From Bryobacteraceae bacterium (lineage in GTDB: Bacteria > Acidobacteriota > Terriglobia > Bryobacterales > Bryobacteraceae): a stretch of DNA of 64,000 bases. The stretch lies in assembly GCA_026002855.1 (NCBI GenBank), contig BPGD01000001.1, positions 806,001 through 870,000 on the forward strand, given 5' to 3'. Of the stretch, positions 41,090 through 49,652 are shown one piece after another. Made by a program: the position numbers and the translations under genes. The first letter of the stretch is position 1. The number at the start of each line of letters is the position of its first letter. The notes below the pieces were generated by a model that saw only the letters and a program-made list of their open reading frames with translations, made no database searches and had not been told where the DNA came from.

Positions 41090-42555
41090 GCCAGTATTAC
41101 ACGGCGACGGACCATTTTGTGCTGCTGCCGGCGCTGCTGCTGGCGCTGTTCGGCTGCGCGACGCTGCTGTTTGATTTTCTCGTATTTCCGGACGCGAGGC
41201 AGCGGCGCTGGCTGCTGATTTTTCTGGCGCTGGGCGAGGTTTTCGCGGGAGTGGCATTCTGGCGCCAGCAGCAGTTTCTGATGGAACATGGCGGATCGCT
41301 GACGGCATTTCGCGGGGCGCTGGTGATGGACCACTATGCGCTGTTTTTCCACTGGCTGTTTCTGGCGGCGACGCTGATCACGGGGCTGATCAGTTACCGG
41401 TATCTGGAAGTCCGCGACGAGCATCATGGGGAATATTACGGGCTGCTGCTGATTGCGCAGACGGGGATGTATTTTCTGGCGAGCGGGACGGAGCTGGTGA
41501 CGCTGTTCGTCGGGCTGGAGACGATGGCGATCACGTTTTACATCCTGGTGGGATTCCTGCGCGCGGACCGGCGCTCGAACGAGGCGGCGCTGAAATACCT
41601 GATTCTGGGTTCGCTGAGTTCGGGCTTCCTGGTGTACGGATTTTCGGTGCTGTACGGGATCAGCGGCTCGACGCGGCTGGGCGAGATTGCGGCGGCGGTG
41701 GCGGCGCGGGACGCCTGGGACCCGGTGCTGGTGCTGGCGATCGGGACGGCGGGCGCGGGGCTGCTGTTCAAGATCGGCGCGGCGCCGTTTCACATGTGGG
41801 CGCCGGACGCCTATGAGGGCGCGCCGACGATGATCACCGGATATCTGGCGACGGCGTCGAAGGCAGCGAGCTTTGCGCTGCTGGTGCGGCTGTTTGCCGG
41901 GCCGCTGGGGCCGGCGCGCGAAAGCTGGGAGCCGCTGCTGGCGGCGGCGGCTGTGCTTTCGATGACGGTGGGCAATCTGGCGGCGGTGACGCAGACGAAC
42001 ACGAAACGGCTGCTGGCGTACAGCTCGATCAGCCATGCGGGGTACATACTTTTGGGGCTGGTGGCGGGGTCGCCGACGGGGCTGAAGGGCGTGCTCGTGT
42101 ATCTGCTGGTGTACCTGTTCATGACGCTGGGCGCGTTCCTGGTGCTGACGTCGCTGGCGCGGCAGGGCATGGCGGGCGATGACATCAACGACCTGCGGGG
42201 GATGATGAAGCGGGCGCCGGGGCACGCGCTGTGGATGCTGGTGTTCATGGTGTCGCTGGCGGGCATTCCGCCGACGGCGGGATTTATTGGCAAGTTTTAC
42301 ATCTTCTGGGCGCTGATCGAGACTGGGCATTATCTGCTGGCGGTGATCGGCGCGGTCTATGCGGTGGTGGCGATTTATTACTATTTCCGGATCGTGAAAG
42401 CGATCTTCGTCGAGCCGGAGGAGGCGGAAGCCGGGCCGCTGACGGTGAGCTTTGGCACGCGTGTCGGGCTGGCGGTGACGGGCGCGCTGACGCTGGTGGT
42501 GGGCGTGTATCCCGAGCCGTTCCTGCGGCTGGCGCAGATGAGCATTTCGCGGTAA
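41086..42555 (+). CDS. nuoN: NADH-quinone oxidoreductase subunit N
   Basis: 489 residues from the ATG in the nuoM stop (ATGA). Third antiporter-like subunit. Seen: VTLFVGLETMAITFYILVGF (key Glu), LLFKIGAAPFHMWAPDAYEGAPTMITGYLATASKAASFA (key Lys), TNTKRLLAYSSISHAGYILLG and GIPPTAGFIGKFYIF. Full length. In most operons nuoN is the last gene; here nuoH follows. Confidence 0.97.
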   Translation: MSQYYTATDHFVLLPALLLALFGCATLLFDFLVFPDARQRRWLLIFLALGEVFAGVAFWRQQQFLMEHGGSLTAFRGALVMDHYALFFHWLFLAATLITGLISYRYLEVRDEHHGEYYGLLLIAQTGMYFLASGTELVTLFVGLETMAITFYILVGFLRADRRSNEAALKYLILGSLSSGFLVYGFSVLYGISGSTRLGEIAAAVAARDAWDPVLVLAIGTAGAGLLFKIGAAPFHMWAPDAYEGAPTMITGYLATASKAASFALLVRLFAGPLGPARESWEPLLAAAAVLSMTVGNLAAVTQTNTKRLLAYSSISHAGYILLGLVAGSPTGLKGVLVYLLVYLFMTLGAFLVLTSLARQGMAGDDINDLRGMMKRAPGHALWMLVFMVSLAGIPPTAGFIGKFYIFWALIETGHYLLAVIGAVYAVVAIYYYFRIVKAIFVEPEEAEAGPLTVSFGTRVGLAVTGALTLVVGVYPEPFLRLAQMSISR

Positions 42556-42567
42556 GGACGGACGGCA

Positions 42568-43752
42568 ATGAGCGACTTTTTTTCACAGCCCTGGCTGATT
42601 CCCCTGGTGGTGGGGGCGTGCATCCTGCTGCTGGCGCCGCTGGCGGTGGCCTTCACGGTGCTGCTGGAACGGAAGCTGCTGGCCGACATGCAGGCGCGGC
42701 TGGGGCCGATGCGGGTGGGGCCGCACGGGCTGTTGCAGACGATCGCCGACGCGGTGAAGCTGCTGATGAAGGAAGACGTGGTGCCGGCCGAGGCCAACCG
42801 GATCATGTTCCGGCTGGCGCCGGTGGTGACGTTTTTCACGGCGGCGACGACGCTGACGGTGATTCCGTTTTCGCCGCGGTTCCAGGTGACGGACACGAAC
42901 GTGGGGCTGCTGGTGATCACGGCGATGTCGTCGGTGGGCATCCTGGGAATCATTCTGGGAGGGTGGTCGTCGAACTCGCATTATTCGCTGCTGGGCGGAC
43001 TGCGCTCGGGCGCGCAACTGATCAGCTATGAGGTGGCGCTGGGGCTGGCGCTGGTGTGTGGGGTGATGATGGCGAACACGCTGTCGATGCAGGGCATCGT
43101 ACGGGCGCAGATGGAACGCGGGGTGTGGTTTGCGTTTGACAATTTCGGGCTGATGCTGATCCCGACGATGATTTTTCTGATCGCGTCCGTGGCGGAGACC
43201 AACCGCGCGCCGTTCGATCTGCCGGAGGCGGAAAGCGAGCTGGTGGCCGGGTTCCACACCGAATACAGCGGCTTCCGCTGGGGCGTGTACATGCTGTCGG
43301 AATACATCAGCATGTTCGCTATCGGCAGCGTGCTGGTGACGCTGTTTTTCGGCGGATGGCTGCGGCCGTTTCCGAATGTGGCGTGGCTGGAAATTCCGTT
43401 CAACTACGGGATGCCACTGGCGGTGTTTGGCGGCTTCGGGCTGCTGTGTTTTTCCCTGATGCGGAAGCAGCCGACGCGCGGCTACGCGGCGGGGCTTGCG
43501 GGTGTGGGCGCGCTGTTGTGGCTGGTAGCGATTGCCTTTCTGATACCGGGCTTCAACCGCGAGGCGGCCCCCGTGTTCTGGTGGATGCTGAAGCTGGTGG
43601 TGGTGCTTTACATTTTCATCTGGCTGCGCGGCACGTTCCCACGTTACCGGTACGACCAGTTGATGAACATCGGGTGGAAGGTGCTGATTCCGACGGGGCT
43701 GGGCGCGATTCTGGTGAACGCGGTGGTGGGCATGGCGCGGGCGGCCAGGTAA
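42568..43752 (+). CDS. nuoH: NADH-quinone oxidoreductase subunit H
   Basis: 394 residues, eight or more membrane spans. NuoH forms the quinone tunnel with NuoB and NuoD. Seen: LLERKLLADMQARLGPMRVGPHGLLQTIADAVKLL and the diagnostic ETNRAPFDLPEAESELVAGFHTEYSGF, plus LFFGGW. It is displaced to the 3' end of the operon (normally between nuoG and nuoI), and the longer extra region near residues 290-340 fits a slightly long variant. Convergent with the DinB-like gene. Confidence 0.97.
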   Translation: MSDFFSQPWLIPLVVGACILLLAPLAVAFTVLLERKLLADMQARLGPMRVGPHGLLQTIADAVKLLMKEDVVPAEANRIMFRLAPVVTFFTAATTLTVIPFSPRFQVTDTNVGLLVITAMSSVGILGIILGGWSSNSHYSLLGGLRSGAQLISYEVALGLALVCGVMMANTLSMQGIVRAQMERGVWFAFDNFGLMLIPTMIFLIASVAETNRAPFDLPEAESELVAGFHTEYSGFRWGVYMLSEYISMFAIGSVLVTLFFGGWLRPFPNVAWLEIPFNYGMPLAVFGGFGLLCFSLMRKQPTRGYAAGLAGVGALLWLVAIAFLIPGFNREAAPVFWWMLKLVVVLYIFIWLRGTFPRYRYDQLMNIGWKVLIPTGLGAILVNAVVGMARAAR

Positions 43753-43795
43753 GAGGTGCCGCCGCGCGCCGCCTGGATGGGGGAGTTGCGGGGAC

Positions 43796-44257
43796 TCAGC
43801 CCTGGGCGAGGCCGGCGCGGATGTGATTGAGGTGCTTCTCGCCGTGGGCGGCGTAGGTTTCGAGCAGCCGCTCGAGCGTGACGGGGCCGTACTCGGGATG
43901 GTAGCCCTTGCGTGACCAGGCGTCGTCGGGGACGGCGCGGAAGAAGGCGGCCCAGCGGGCGTGGAGGCCGTCGAGGATCTGAAGCGAGGGCTCGATGGGT
44001 CCTTCGGCGGCGTCTGGCAGGAGCGCCCAGGCGTTCTGGTCGTAGGGCTTCAGCGGGGGGTCGTTTTCGAGCAGGATGAAGCGGCAGCGGATGTAGGCGT
44101 GCATGTGGGAGTCGGCCAGGTGGTGGATGACCTGGCGCGAGGTCCAGCCGCCGGGGCGGTAGGGGCGGTTGAGCTGCTCGGGCGAGGCGCCGGTGATGAG
44201 GCGGCGGAGCTCGGCGGGAAGCGCTTCGATTTTTGCGATCAGTTCTGCGCGGGTCAT
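43796..44257 (-). CDS. DinB/YfiT-like metal-dependent protein (bacillithiol-transferase type)
   Basis: 153 residues. DinB-like four-helix bundle. Seen: GASPEQLNRPYRPGGWTSRQVIHHLADSHMHAYIR with the first metal His, and AHGEKHLNHIRAGL with the two C-terminal His ligands. The GGWT..Q..HH.ADSH pattern is closest to YfiT/BstA, which attach bacillithiol to toxic molecules in Firmicutes; here the thiol co-substrate is unknown. Metal ligands look complete. Single gene, facing nuoH. Confidence 0.88.
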   Translation of the reverse strand: MTRAELIAKIEALPAELRRLITGASPEQLNRPYRPGGWTSRQVIHHLADSHMHAYIRCRFILLENDPPLKPYDQNAWALLPDAAEGPIEPSLQILDGLHARWAAFFRAVPDDAWSRKGYHPEYGPVTLERLLETYAAHGEKHLNHIRAGLAQG

Positions 44258-44361
44258 GGTCCCTCCTACTGTCAGGTCCGGCCATTCATTGTGACAGATC
44301 GCGGCAGGGCGCGGTGACCAGAGTCACGGAAGACCGTGGAGGGGCGCGCGAGGATGGAATC

Positions 44362-45408
44362 ATGATGGCCGCGCCTGCGCGGGTCCGCCGCGAAAAGAAG
44401 GCATACCGGAAGCGGGAGGGAAAGGACCGTTCCCAGGCGATCCGCTTCGGGGTTCAGGCGGCGTTTCTGCTGCTGAACGTGTGGATCGGGGTGGAGTTTT
44501 ATCTGTGGGTGAGGGCGTTTGAGACGGGCGGCGTGCCGCCGGTTTCCCGGCCCCCCGGAGTGGAGGGGTGGCTGCCGATCGCCGGGATGATGAACTCGAA
44601 GTATTTTTTCACCACGGGTCAGATTCCGGCCATTCATCCCGCGGCGATGGTGCTGTTTCTGACGTTTGTTGGGCTCTCGCTGCTGCTGCGGAAGGCGTTC
44701 TGCGGGTGGCTCTGTCCGGTGGGGACGCTTTCCGAGTATTTGTGGAAACTGGGCCGGGAGACTTTCCGGAGGAATTTCTCTCCGCCGCGGTGGCTGGATA
44801 TCGGGCTGCGGAGTCTGAAATACGTGCTGCTGGGGCTGTTTGTGTATGCGGTGGGATCAATGCCGGCCGAAGGGTTGCATCAGTTTCTGACATCGCCATT
44901 CGGGATTGTGGCGGATGTAAAGATGCTGAATTTCTTCCGGTATCTGAGCGTTACAGCGGCAATCGTGATCGGAATTCTGGTGATATTGTCCATCTTTATC
45001 CAGAATTTCTGGTGCCGGTATCTCTGTCCATACGGGGCGCTGATGGGGCTGGCGGCGCTTGTGAGCCCGCTGAGGATCCGGAGGAGGGTGGAGACCTGCA
45101 TCGACTGCGGCAAGTGCGCGAAGGCCTGTCCGGCGCGGCTGCCGGTGGACCGGCTGGTGCAGATCCGTTCGGCGGAGTGCATCGGGTGCCTGGAGTGCGT
45201 GGCCGCCTGTCCGGTAGCGGACACGCTGGAGATGCGGGCGACGGGAGTGAAGCGGCGCGTGCCGGCGTGGGCGATGGCGGCGGCGATCGTGCTGATCTTC
45301 TGCGGAGCGACGGGGTGGGCGATGTGGGCGGGGCACTGGCAGACGCACGTGCCGGATGAGGCGTACCGCGAGCTGATCCCGCGGGCGCACGAGTTCAGCC
45401 ATCCGTAG
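44362..45408 (+). CDS. Membrane polyferredoxin (NapH/CcoG-like 4Fe-4S protein)
   Basis: 348 residues from the first of two adjacent ATGs with AGG upstream. Several membrane spans (FGVQAAFLLLNVWIGVEFYLWV, MVLFLTFVGLSLLLR, YVLLGLFVYAVGSM, IVIGILVILSIFI) and two cytoplasmic-type motifs CGWLCPVGTLSEYLW and CRYLCPYGALMGLAA, which are CxxxCP elements of NapH/CcoG/NosR proteins, then two 4Fe-4S motifs CIDCGKCAKACP and CIGCLECVAACP. A last span and short tail follow. It likely moves electrons between the quinone pool and a periplasmic or membrane reductase that is not encoded nearby. The next gene is convergent with only one base between stops. Confidence 0.88.
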   Translation: MMAAPARVRREKKAYRKREGKDRSQAIRFGVQAAFLLLNVWIGVEFYLWVRAFETGGVPPVSRPPGVEGWLPIAGMMNSKYFFTTGQIPAIHPAAMVLFLTFVGLSLLLRKAFCGWLCPVGTLSEYLWKLGRETFRRNFSPPRWLDIGLRSLKYVLLGLFVYAVGSMPAEGLHQFLTSPFGIVADVKMLNFFRYLSVTAAIVIGILVILSIFIQNFWCRYLCPYGALMGLAALVSPLRIRRRVETCIDCGKCAKACPARLPVDRLVQIRSAECIGCLECVAACPVADTLEMRATGVKRRVPAWAMAAAIVLIFCGATGWAMWAGHWQTHVPDEAYRELIPRAHEFSHP

Positions 45409-45409
45409 G

Positions 45410-46129
45410 TCAGGCGGGTGAGGCGCCGAGGGGGAGGCGCTTTTTCCGCATGGCGAGCAGCGGTTCATTGAGAAAATCAATGACCGGTTTCATCAGGCGG
45501 AAGCGGCTGACGACTTCCGGCACGAGTCGTCGCGTGGTGGCGAGTTCGGCGGGGAGCTCTTTCCAGAAATACCAGTGTTTGAATTTCAGCCACTCGACCG
45601 CCGGGTGATTTGCCGGAAAGCCTTTGGGCGGGCGGGCGAGGCGGTCTCCGTTGAGCGGCCCCATGGCGGCCAGCAGCTTCTTTTCCCGGGCGAGGGAGTC
45701 GAAGCGCTCATGATTTTCCATGATGTGGACGCGGATGAGGCGGAGATTTTCCGGCGTAGGCATGTAGACGCCGCCGGCGATGCCGACGGCGCGGTGGGAG
45801 ATTTCGACGTAGTAGCCGCCGGCGACATGGCGGCCGAGATCGGAGCGGAAAAACGAGGCGGCGATGTGCGTTTTGTAGGGGCTCTTGTCGGCCGAGAAGC
45901 GCGTGTCGCGATAGATGCGGTAGATGGCGCGTTCGGGCAGGGTGACCGCCTCCGGGGCAAAGAGGGCGAGCGCGGCGTCGATGGCGGCGACGAACTCCTC
46001 CATGGGCGCGCGGACCATTTCGAGAAAGATGTGTTTGCGGGGTTCGAACCATTCGCGGCGGTTGTTGCGTTCGAGCTGGCGGAAGAACCTGAGCGCCTCG
46101 GGCGGAAAGCCCGCGAAGCTGGCAGCCAT
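45410..46129 (-). CDS. DUF2461 domain protein
   Basis: 239 residues from the ATG with GGGAG eight bases upstream; a long upstream extension would run into murB and is rejected. Matches the DUF2461/TIGR02453 family: FPPEALRFFRQLERNNRREWFEPRKHIF at the start, IYRIYRDTRFSADKSPYKTHIAASF, GGYYVEISHRAVGIAGGVYMP and a C-terminal helical region. The family is widespread, of unknown function. It diverges from murB across 28 bp. Confidence 0.93.
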   Translation of the reverse strand: MAASFAGFPPEALRFFRQLERNNRREWFEPRKHIFLEMVRAPMEEFVAAIDAALALFAPEAVTLPERAIYRIYRDTRFSADKSPYKTHIAASFFRSDLGRHVAGGYYVEISHRAVGIAGGVYMPTPENLRLIRVHIMENHERFDSLAREKKLLAAMGPLNGDRLARPPKGFPANHPAVEWLKFKHWYFWKELPAELATTRRLVPEVVSRFRLMKPVIDFLNEPLLAMRKKRLPLGASPA

Positions 46130-46157
46130 GACGACGTCTCCCCTACAATTGAGAGCG

Positions 46158-47150
46158 ATGGAAGGCCTCGAGGAGGCGCAGCGGCGCCTCGCCCGGATCC
46201 CACTGTTACAGGTTACTCTGGATGAACCCCTGGCGCGGCACACGCGGTTCGGGCTGGGCGGGCCGGCGGCGGTATTCGCGACCACGGAGGACGAGGGTGC
46301 ATTCCTGGAAGCCCTGCGCGCGGTGCAGGCGAGCGGTGTCGAGTGGGTGCTGATCGGAATGGGGACCAATCTGATTGTGGCCGATGCCGGGTTTCCGGGC
46401 GTGGTGCTGCGCTATGACGGCGGGCAGATCGCCGTTCAGGGGCGGCGCGTGACGGCGCAGGCGGGCGCGCCGCTCCAGAAACTGGTGGATGCGACGATCG
46501 AGGCCGGGCTCCGGGGATATGAGCCGATGACCGGAATTCCAGGCAATGTTGGGGCGGCGATCTACGGCAATGCAGGGGCCTACGGGGCGTCGATTTCCGA
46601 CCGCGTTATGAGGGTACGCTATTTCGACGGGCAGCAGGTGCGCGAGACGGACCGCGCGGGCTGTGGCTTCCGCTACCGGGAGAGCGAATTCAAGCGGCGG
46701 CGGCTGGACGGCGAGCCATGGCTGGTGCTGGAAGCGGAGTTTGAGTTTCCGGAAGGAAATGCCGCGGAAATGCGGAAGAAAGCAGAAGAGATTCTGGCCA
46801 TCCGCAACCGGAAATATCCGCCAGATATGAAGTGCGCGGGCAGCATATTCAAGAATCTTTTCTGGGACAGCCTGCCGCCGCAGGCGCAGCAGGCGGCGCC
46901 GCCGGAGATCGTCAAAGGCGGCAAGGTTCCGGCGGCGTGGTTTCTGGAGCAGGCGGGGGCCAAGGGGCTGGCGCGCGGCGGGGTGCGCGTGTCCACCGAA
47001 CACGCCAACACGCTGTACAATGCCGGTGGCGGGACGGCCGCGGATTTCTGCGCCCTGGCCGCGGAGCTGAAGCGGCGGGTGCGGGAGCGGTTCGGGATCG
47101 AGCTCGAAGAGGAAGTCCAGTACATCGGATTCCGGGAGGCGCCGAAATGA
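46158..47150 (+). CDS. murB: UDP-N-acetylenolpyruvoylglucosamine reductase
   Basis: 330 residues; a start at 46128 is also open. MurB makes UDP-MurNAc for peptidoglycan with FAD and NADPH. Seen: HTRFGLGGPAAVFATTEDE, FAD-binding GMGTNLIVADAGFPG and GIPGNVGAAIYGNAGAYGAS, catalytic-region CGFRYRESEFKRRR, RNRKYPPDMKCAGSIFKN with the Ser used as acid, and a C-terminal Glu in EEEVQYIGFRE. Its stop overlaps the next ATG, so the following beta-propeller gene is co-translated. Confidence 0.95.
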   Translation: MEGLEEAQRRLARIPLLQVTLDEPLARHTRFGLGGPAAVFATTEDEGAFLEALRAVQASGVEWVLIGMGTNLIVADAGFPGVVLRYDGGQIAVQGRRVTAQAGAPLQKLVDATIEAGLRGYEPMTGIPGNVGAAIYGNAGAYGASISDRVMRVRYFDGQQVRETDRAGCGFRYRESEFKRRRLDGEPWLVLEAEFEFPEGNAAEMRKKAEEILAIRNRKYPPDMKCAGSIFKNLFWDSLPPQAQQAAPPEIVKGGKVPAAWFLEQAGAKGLARGGVRVSTEHANTLYNAGGGTAADFCALAAELKRRVRERFGIELEEEVQYIGFREAPK

Positions 47151-48157
47151 GATGGATATTGGCCTGGATGGCCGTGGCGGCCTGCGCGTTCGGGCAGGCG
47201 CCGCTGAAACAGGGCAGCCCGCTCGAAAATCTGCCCGACGACACGGAAATTCTGACGCATTTCGGCGAGCGGGCCGATTTTTCGCCCGACAACCGGCATG
47301 TGGCTTTCATGGCGAAGAGCTTTGGCGACGCCTTTGTCATCGACCTGGAGACGCGCGTGATCCGCTGCCTGACGTGCCGTGTGCCGGGGGCGGCGTTCCT
47401 GCGGGTGATGCATCTGGCCAACGGCGACTATCTGCTGATCGGGCCGGAGCGTTTCACCGAGATCCGCACGAGCCGGCACCGGGACAATGAGCTGTGGCTG
47501 CTACGCCGCGCGTCCGGCGCCCGGCCGGTGCGGCTTGGGCAGAGGATGAGCGAGGGGGCAGCAGTGTCGAAGCGCTCGCTGCGGATCGCGTTCGCCGAGA
47601 CCGCGGCCCAGAACCCGGAGCTCGCGCCGCGGCGCTCGCGGATCTGGACCGCGGACGTTGACGTGGAAAGCGCCACGTTGCGGAACCGCCGCGTGGTGGT
47701 GGAGAGCCCGGATGACGCCTGCACGCTGGAGGCGCAGGACTTTTTCGACAACGACCGGCGGCTGACCTACACCTGCTACGAGCGGGGCGGCACGGCCTCC
47801 GTGTGGACGGTGGATCTCGAGACCGGCGAGCGCGTCAACCAGACGAAGAACATCGGCAGCTACAACGAAGTGGAGGGGATCTTTCCGGACGGGCTGCACA
47901 CGTGCGTCGAGAGCGACCGGCAGGCCGTGCTGCGCGGCCGGACACGTCTTTTCCGCGACATTGACATCTGGAAGCTGCGGCTGGACGGAAAGGGGCAGAG
48001 CTTCGAGCGGCTGACCTTTTTCAACGACTACGAAGGGTGGAAAGCGTCCAACCCGGTGGTGAGCACCGACGGGCGCTACATGGCGTTCCAGGTGGCGCGC
48101 TCGGAGGACGAGGCCGGCGTGGGCTACGGGATCCTTCTGAAGCGGCTGCGCAGGTAA
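47147..48157 (+). CDS. Exported beta-propeller (TolB/WD40-like) protein of unknown function
   Basis: 336 residues with a signal peptide ending near CAFGQ. Repeats of the type FSPDNRHVAFMAKS, SKRSLRIAFAETAAQ, NDRRLTYTCYERGG, VSTDGRYMAFQVARS, spaced about 45-60 residues, resemble TolB-like propeller blades. Three or four Cys in the body (CLTC, CTLEAQ, TCYE, CVESD) could form disulfides. ATGA overlap with murB. It is followed 11 bases later by the FGE-like gene, probably one transcript. No enzymatic motif; the family seems lineage-specific. Confidence 0.7.
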   Translation: MRWILAWMAVAACAFGQAPLKQGSPLENLPDDTEILTHFGERADFSPDNRHVAFMAKSFGDAFVIDLETRVIRCLTCRVPGAAFLRVMHLANGDYLLIGPERFTEIRTSRHRDNELWLLRRASGARPVRLGQRMSEGAAVSKRSLRIAFAETAAQNPELAPRRSRIWTADVDVESATLRNRRVVVESPDDACTLEAQDFFDNDRRLTYTCYERGGTASVWTVDLETGERVNQTKNIGSYNEVEGIFPDGLHTCVESDRQAVLRGRTRLFRDIDIWKLRLDGKGQSFERLTFFNDYEGWKASNPVVSTDGRYMAFQVARSEDEAGVGYGILLKRLRR

Positions 48158-48168
48158 CGGAGAAACGC

Positions 48169-48666
48169 GTGAGGATGGAGGGGAAGAAGGTTGTCGCCGG
48201 CATGGCGGTGGTCGTCCTTGGCGTGACGGCGGTTTTCGCCGGGCTGACGCTGGGTAACCTGGACAAGATCCGCACGGCGGTGGCGATCCGGCGTTCCGAG
48301 CGCCCGCTGCTGAAGACGCCGACAGGCGTGATGGTGATTGTTCCGGAAGGGGAATTTCAGGTTCCGGCCTGGGAAAAGCCGCCGGAATTAAAGGCCTTCT
48401 ACATTGATCAGGATCCTGTTTCGGCGGAAATCTACAGGCGCTTTTTGCAGGAAAGCGGCAGGAGGCAGGAGCCCGGGGCGGAGCCGGATGTGGAGGGTTT
48501 CTGCGCCTGGGCGGGAAAGAGGCCGGCCACTCCGGAGGAACTTGCCAAGGCGCGGCGCGGGGCGACGCTGAGCGAGGACACAAGCATATACGGGGTGCGT
48601 GGCCTTGTGCGCGGGCGGGGGTTCCGCTGCGCGCTCGATGTCAACGAGGCGCGGAAATTCCGCTGA
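48169..48666 (+). CDS. Membrane-anchored, shortened FGE/SUMF1-like protein
   Basis: 165 residues from GTG with GGAG six bases upstream; ATG two codons in is the other choice. A membrane segment (about 9-28, VVAGMAVVVLGVTAVFAGL) is followed by VMVIVPEGEFQV, FYIDQDPVSAEIYRRFLQES, VEGFCAWAGKRPATPEELAKARRG and SIYGVRGLVRGRGFRCALD. These are the ordered landmarks of sulfatase-modifying-factor domains, but the whole domain is about 125 residues instead of about 220-250, and the catalytic Cys pair region is missing. It probably keeps the fold core without formylglycine activity. The lost part is the interesting point; recognition is by eye. Confidence 0.6.
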   Translation: MRMEGKKVVAGMAVVVLGVTAVFAGLTLGNLDKIRTAVAIRRSERPLLKTPTGVMVIVPEGEFQVPAWEKPPELKAFYIDQDPVSAEIYRRFLQESGRRQEPGAEPDVEGFCAWAGKRPATPEELAKARRGATLSEDTSIYGVRGLVRGRGFRCALDVNEARKFR

Positions 48667-48674
48667 AACGGGCG

Positions 48675-49652
48675 CTATTGTGCGGCCATTTCCGGCACAT
48701 AATAACCGGCGCGATGATGCAATTCGGCGCCCGGATAACGGGCCTGCGCGGCGGGGACGAGCCCGACCGTGAGCGAGCGGAACGTGCCGGGCGGGGCAGG
48801 AGAGGGACGGATCATCAGGCTGTAGCGAAGGCGGATGCGGCTGATCAGGTCCCGGAGGCGCGGGCCGGCGTCCGAAGACTGGATGACTTCGCCTCCCGTG
48901 GCACTGGCAATGCGGAAAATGTCAGCGGGTGTGAAATCCGGGTTGACATCCGGGCCGCGAACCGGACGGGGAGGACGGACATTTTCAGGAACGATGGCGT
49001 TGACGACGGCGTTGACGCCGGAGAGGGCGCGGATGACGATCTCGTCGGGAAGGCGGTAGTGGACGCCGCCGTTATCGGTGAGGACGATGAGCACGCGGCG
49101 GCCGGAAAATGGCGGGAGTTTTTCGAGATAACGGGCAGCTTCGAGAAGCGCGTCATTGAGCGAGGTTCCTGCGCCGAGGCCGCTTTCGACCGCGGCATCC
49201 TGAAGGGCGCGGGCGGCGAGGCGCCGGTCGGTGGTGAGCTCCTGCACGAGCCGCGCGCGCCGGGCAAAGAAAAGCACGGCCACCTCGTCCTGCGGCGCGA
49301 GCTGCTCGAGGGCCTGGCGGCCGGTTTGCGCGGCCGAGCGGAGCATGCGTCCCATGCTGCCGGAGACGTCAAGCAGGAGGAGCACCTGGAGCGGCGCGGC
49401 CTCGTGCGCGAAGGCCTCAATGGAGCGCACGGCGCCCTCGTCACGAATGATGAAATCCGCGGCGGTCAGGCCGGAGACGGGCCGGCCGCGCCAGGTGACG
49501 AGCGTGTCCACGGCGACCAGCGCGGCGGTGGAACGGAAGACGGGCGGCTCGTCCGGCGGTGCGGGCGGGATTTGCGCCGCAAGCGGCGCGGCGGCGAGGA
49601 TGAAAAGCAGCGGGCCGCACGGGAGGCCACGGCGGGCCGCACGGAGTCCCAT
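48675..49652 (-). CDS. VWFA-related domain protein, exported, intact MIDAS
   Basis: 325 residues from the ATG that overlaps the selB ATG by two bases; starts at 49661 and 49685 are also open. A hydrophobic signal ends near APLAAQ. N-terminal FRSTAALVAVDTLVTWRGRPVSGLTAADFIIRDEG is the acidobacterial VWFA-related strand set, then the A domain with intact metal motif DVSGSMGR, later Thr/Asp in LNDALLEAARY and VLTDNGG. The C-terminus (SLMIRPSPAPPGTFRSLTVGL) is family-typical. Surface or periplasmic binding role. It is divergent from selB. Confidence 0.9.
   Translation of the reverse strand: MGLRAARRGLPCGPLLFILAAAPLAAQIPPAPPDEPPVFRSTAALVAVDTLVTWRGRPVSGLTAADFIIRDEGAVRSIEAFAHEAAPLQVLLLLDVSGSMGRMLRSAAQTGRQALEQLAPQDEVAVLFFARRARLVQELTTDRRLAARALQDAAVESGLGAGTSLNDALLEAARYLEKLPPFSGRRVLIVLTDNGGVHYRLPDEIVIRALSGVNAVVNAIVPENVRPPRPVRGPDVNPDFTPADIFRIASATGGEVIQSSDAGPRLRDLISRIRLRYSLMIRPSPAPPGTFRSLTVGLVPAAQARYPGAELHHRAGYYVPEMAAQ

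Noticed and set aside
37292-42330. Long antisense frames in the nuo operon
   Set aside because: His/Arg/Gln-rich shadows of membrane-protein genes with strong codon bias; no start signal or domain.
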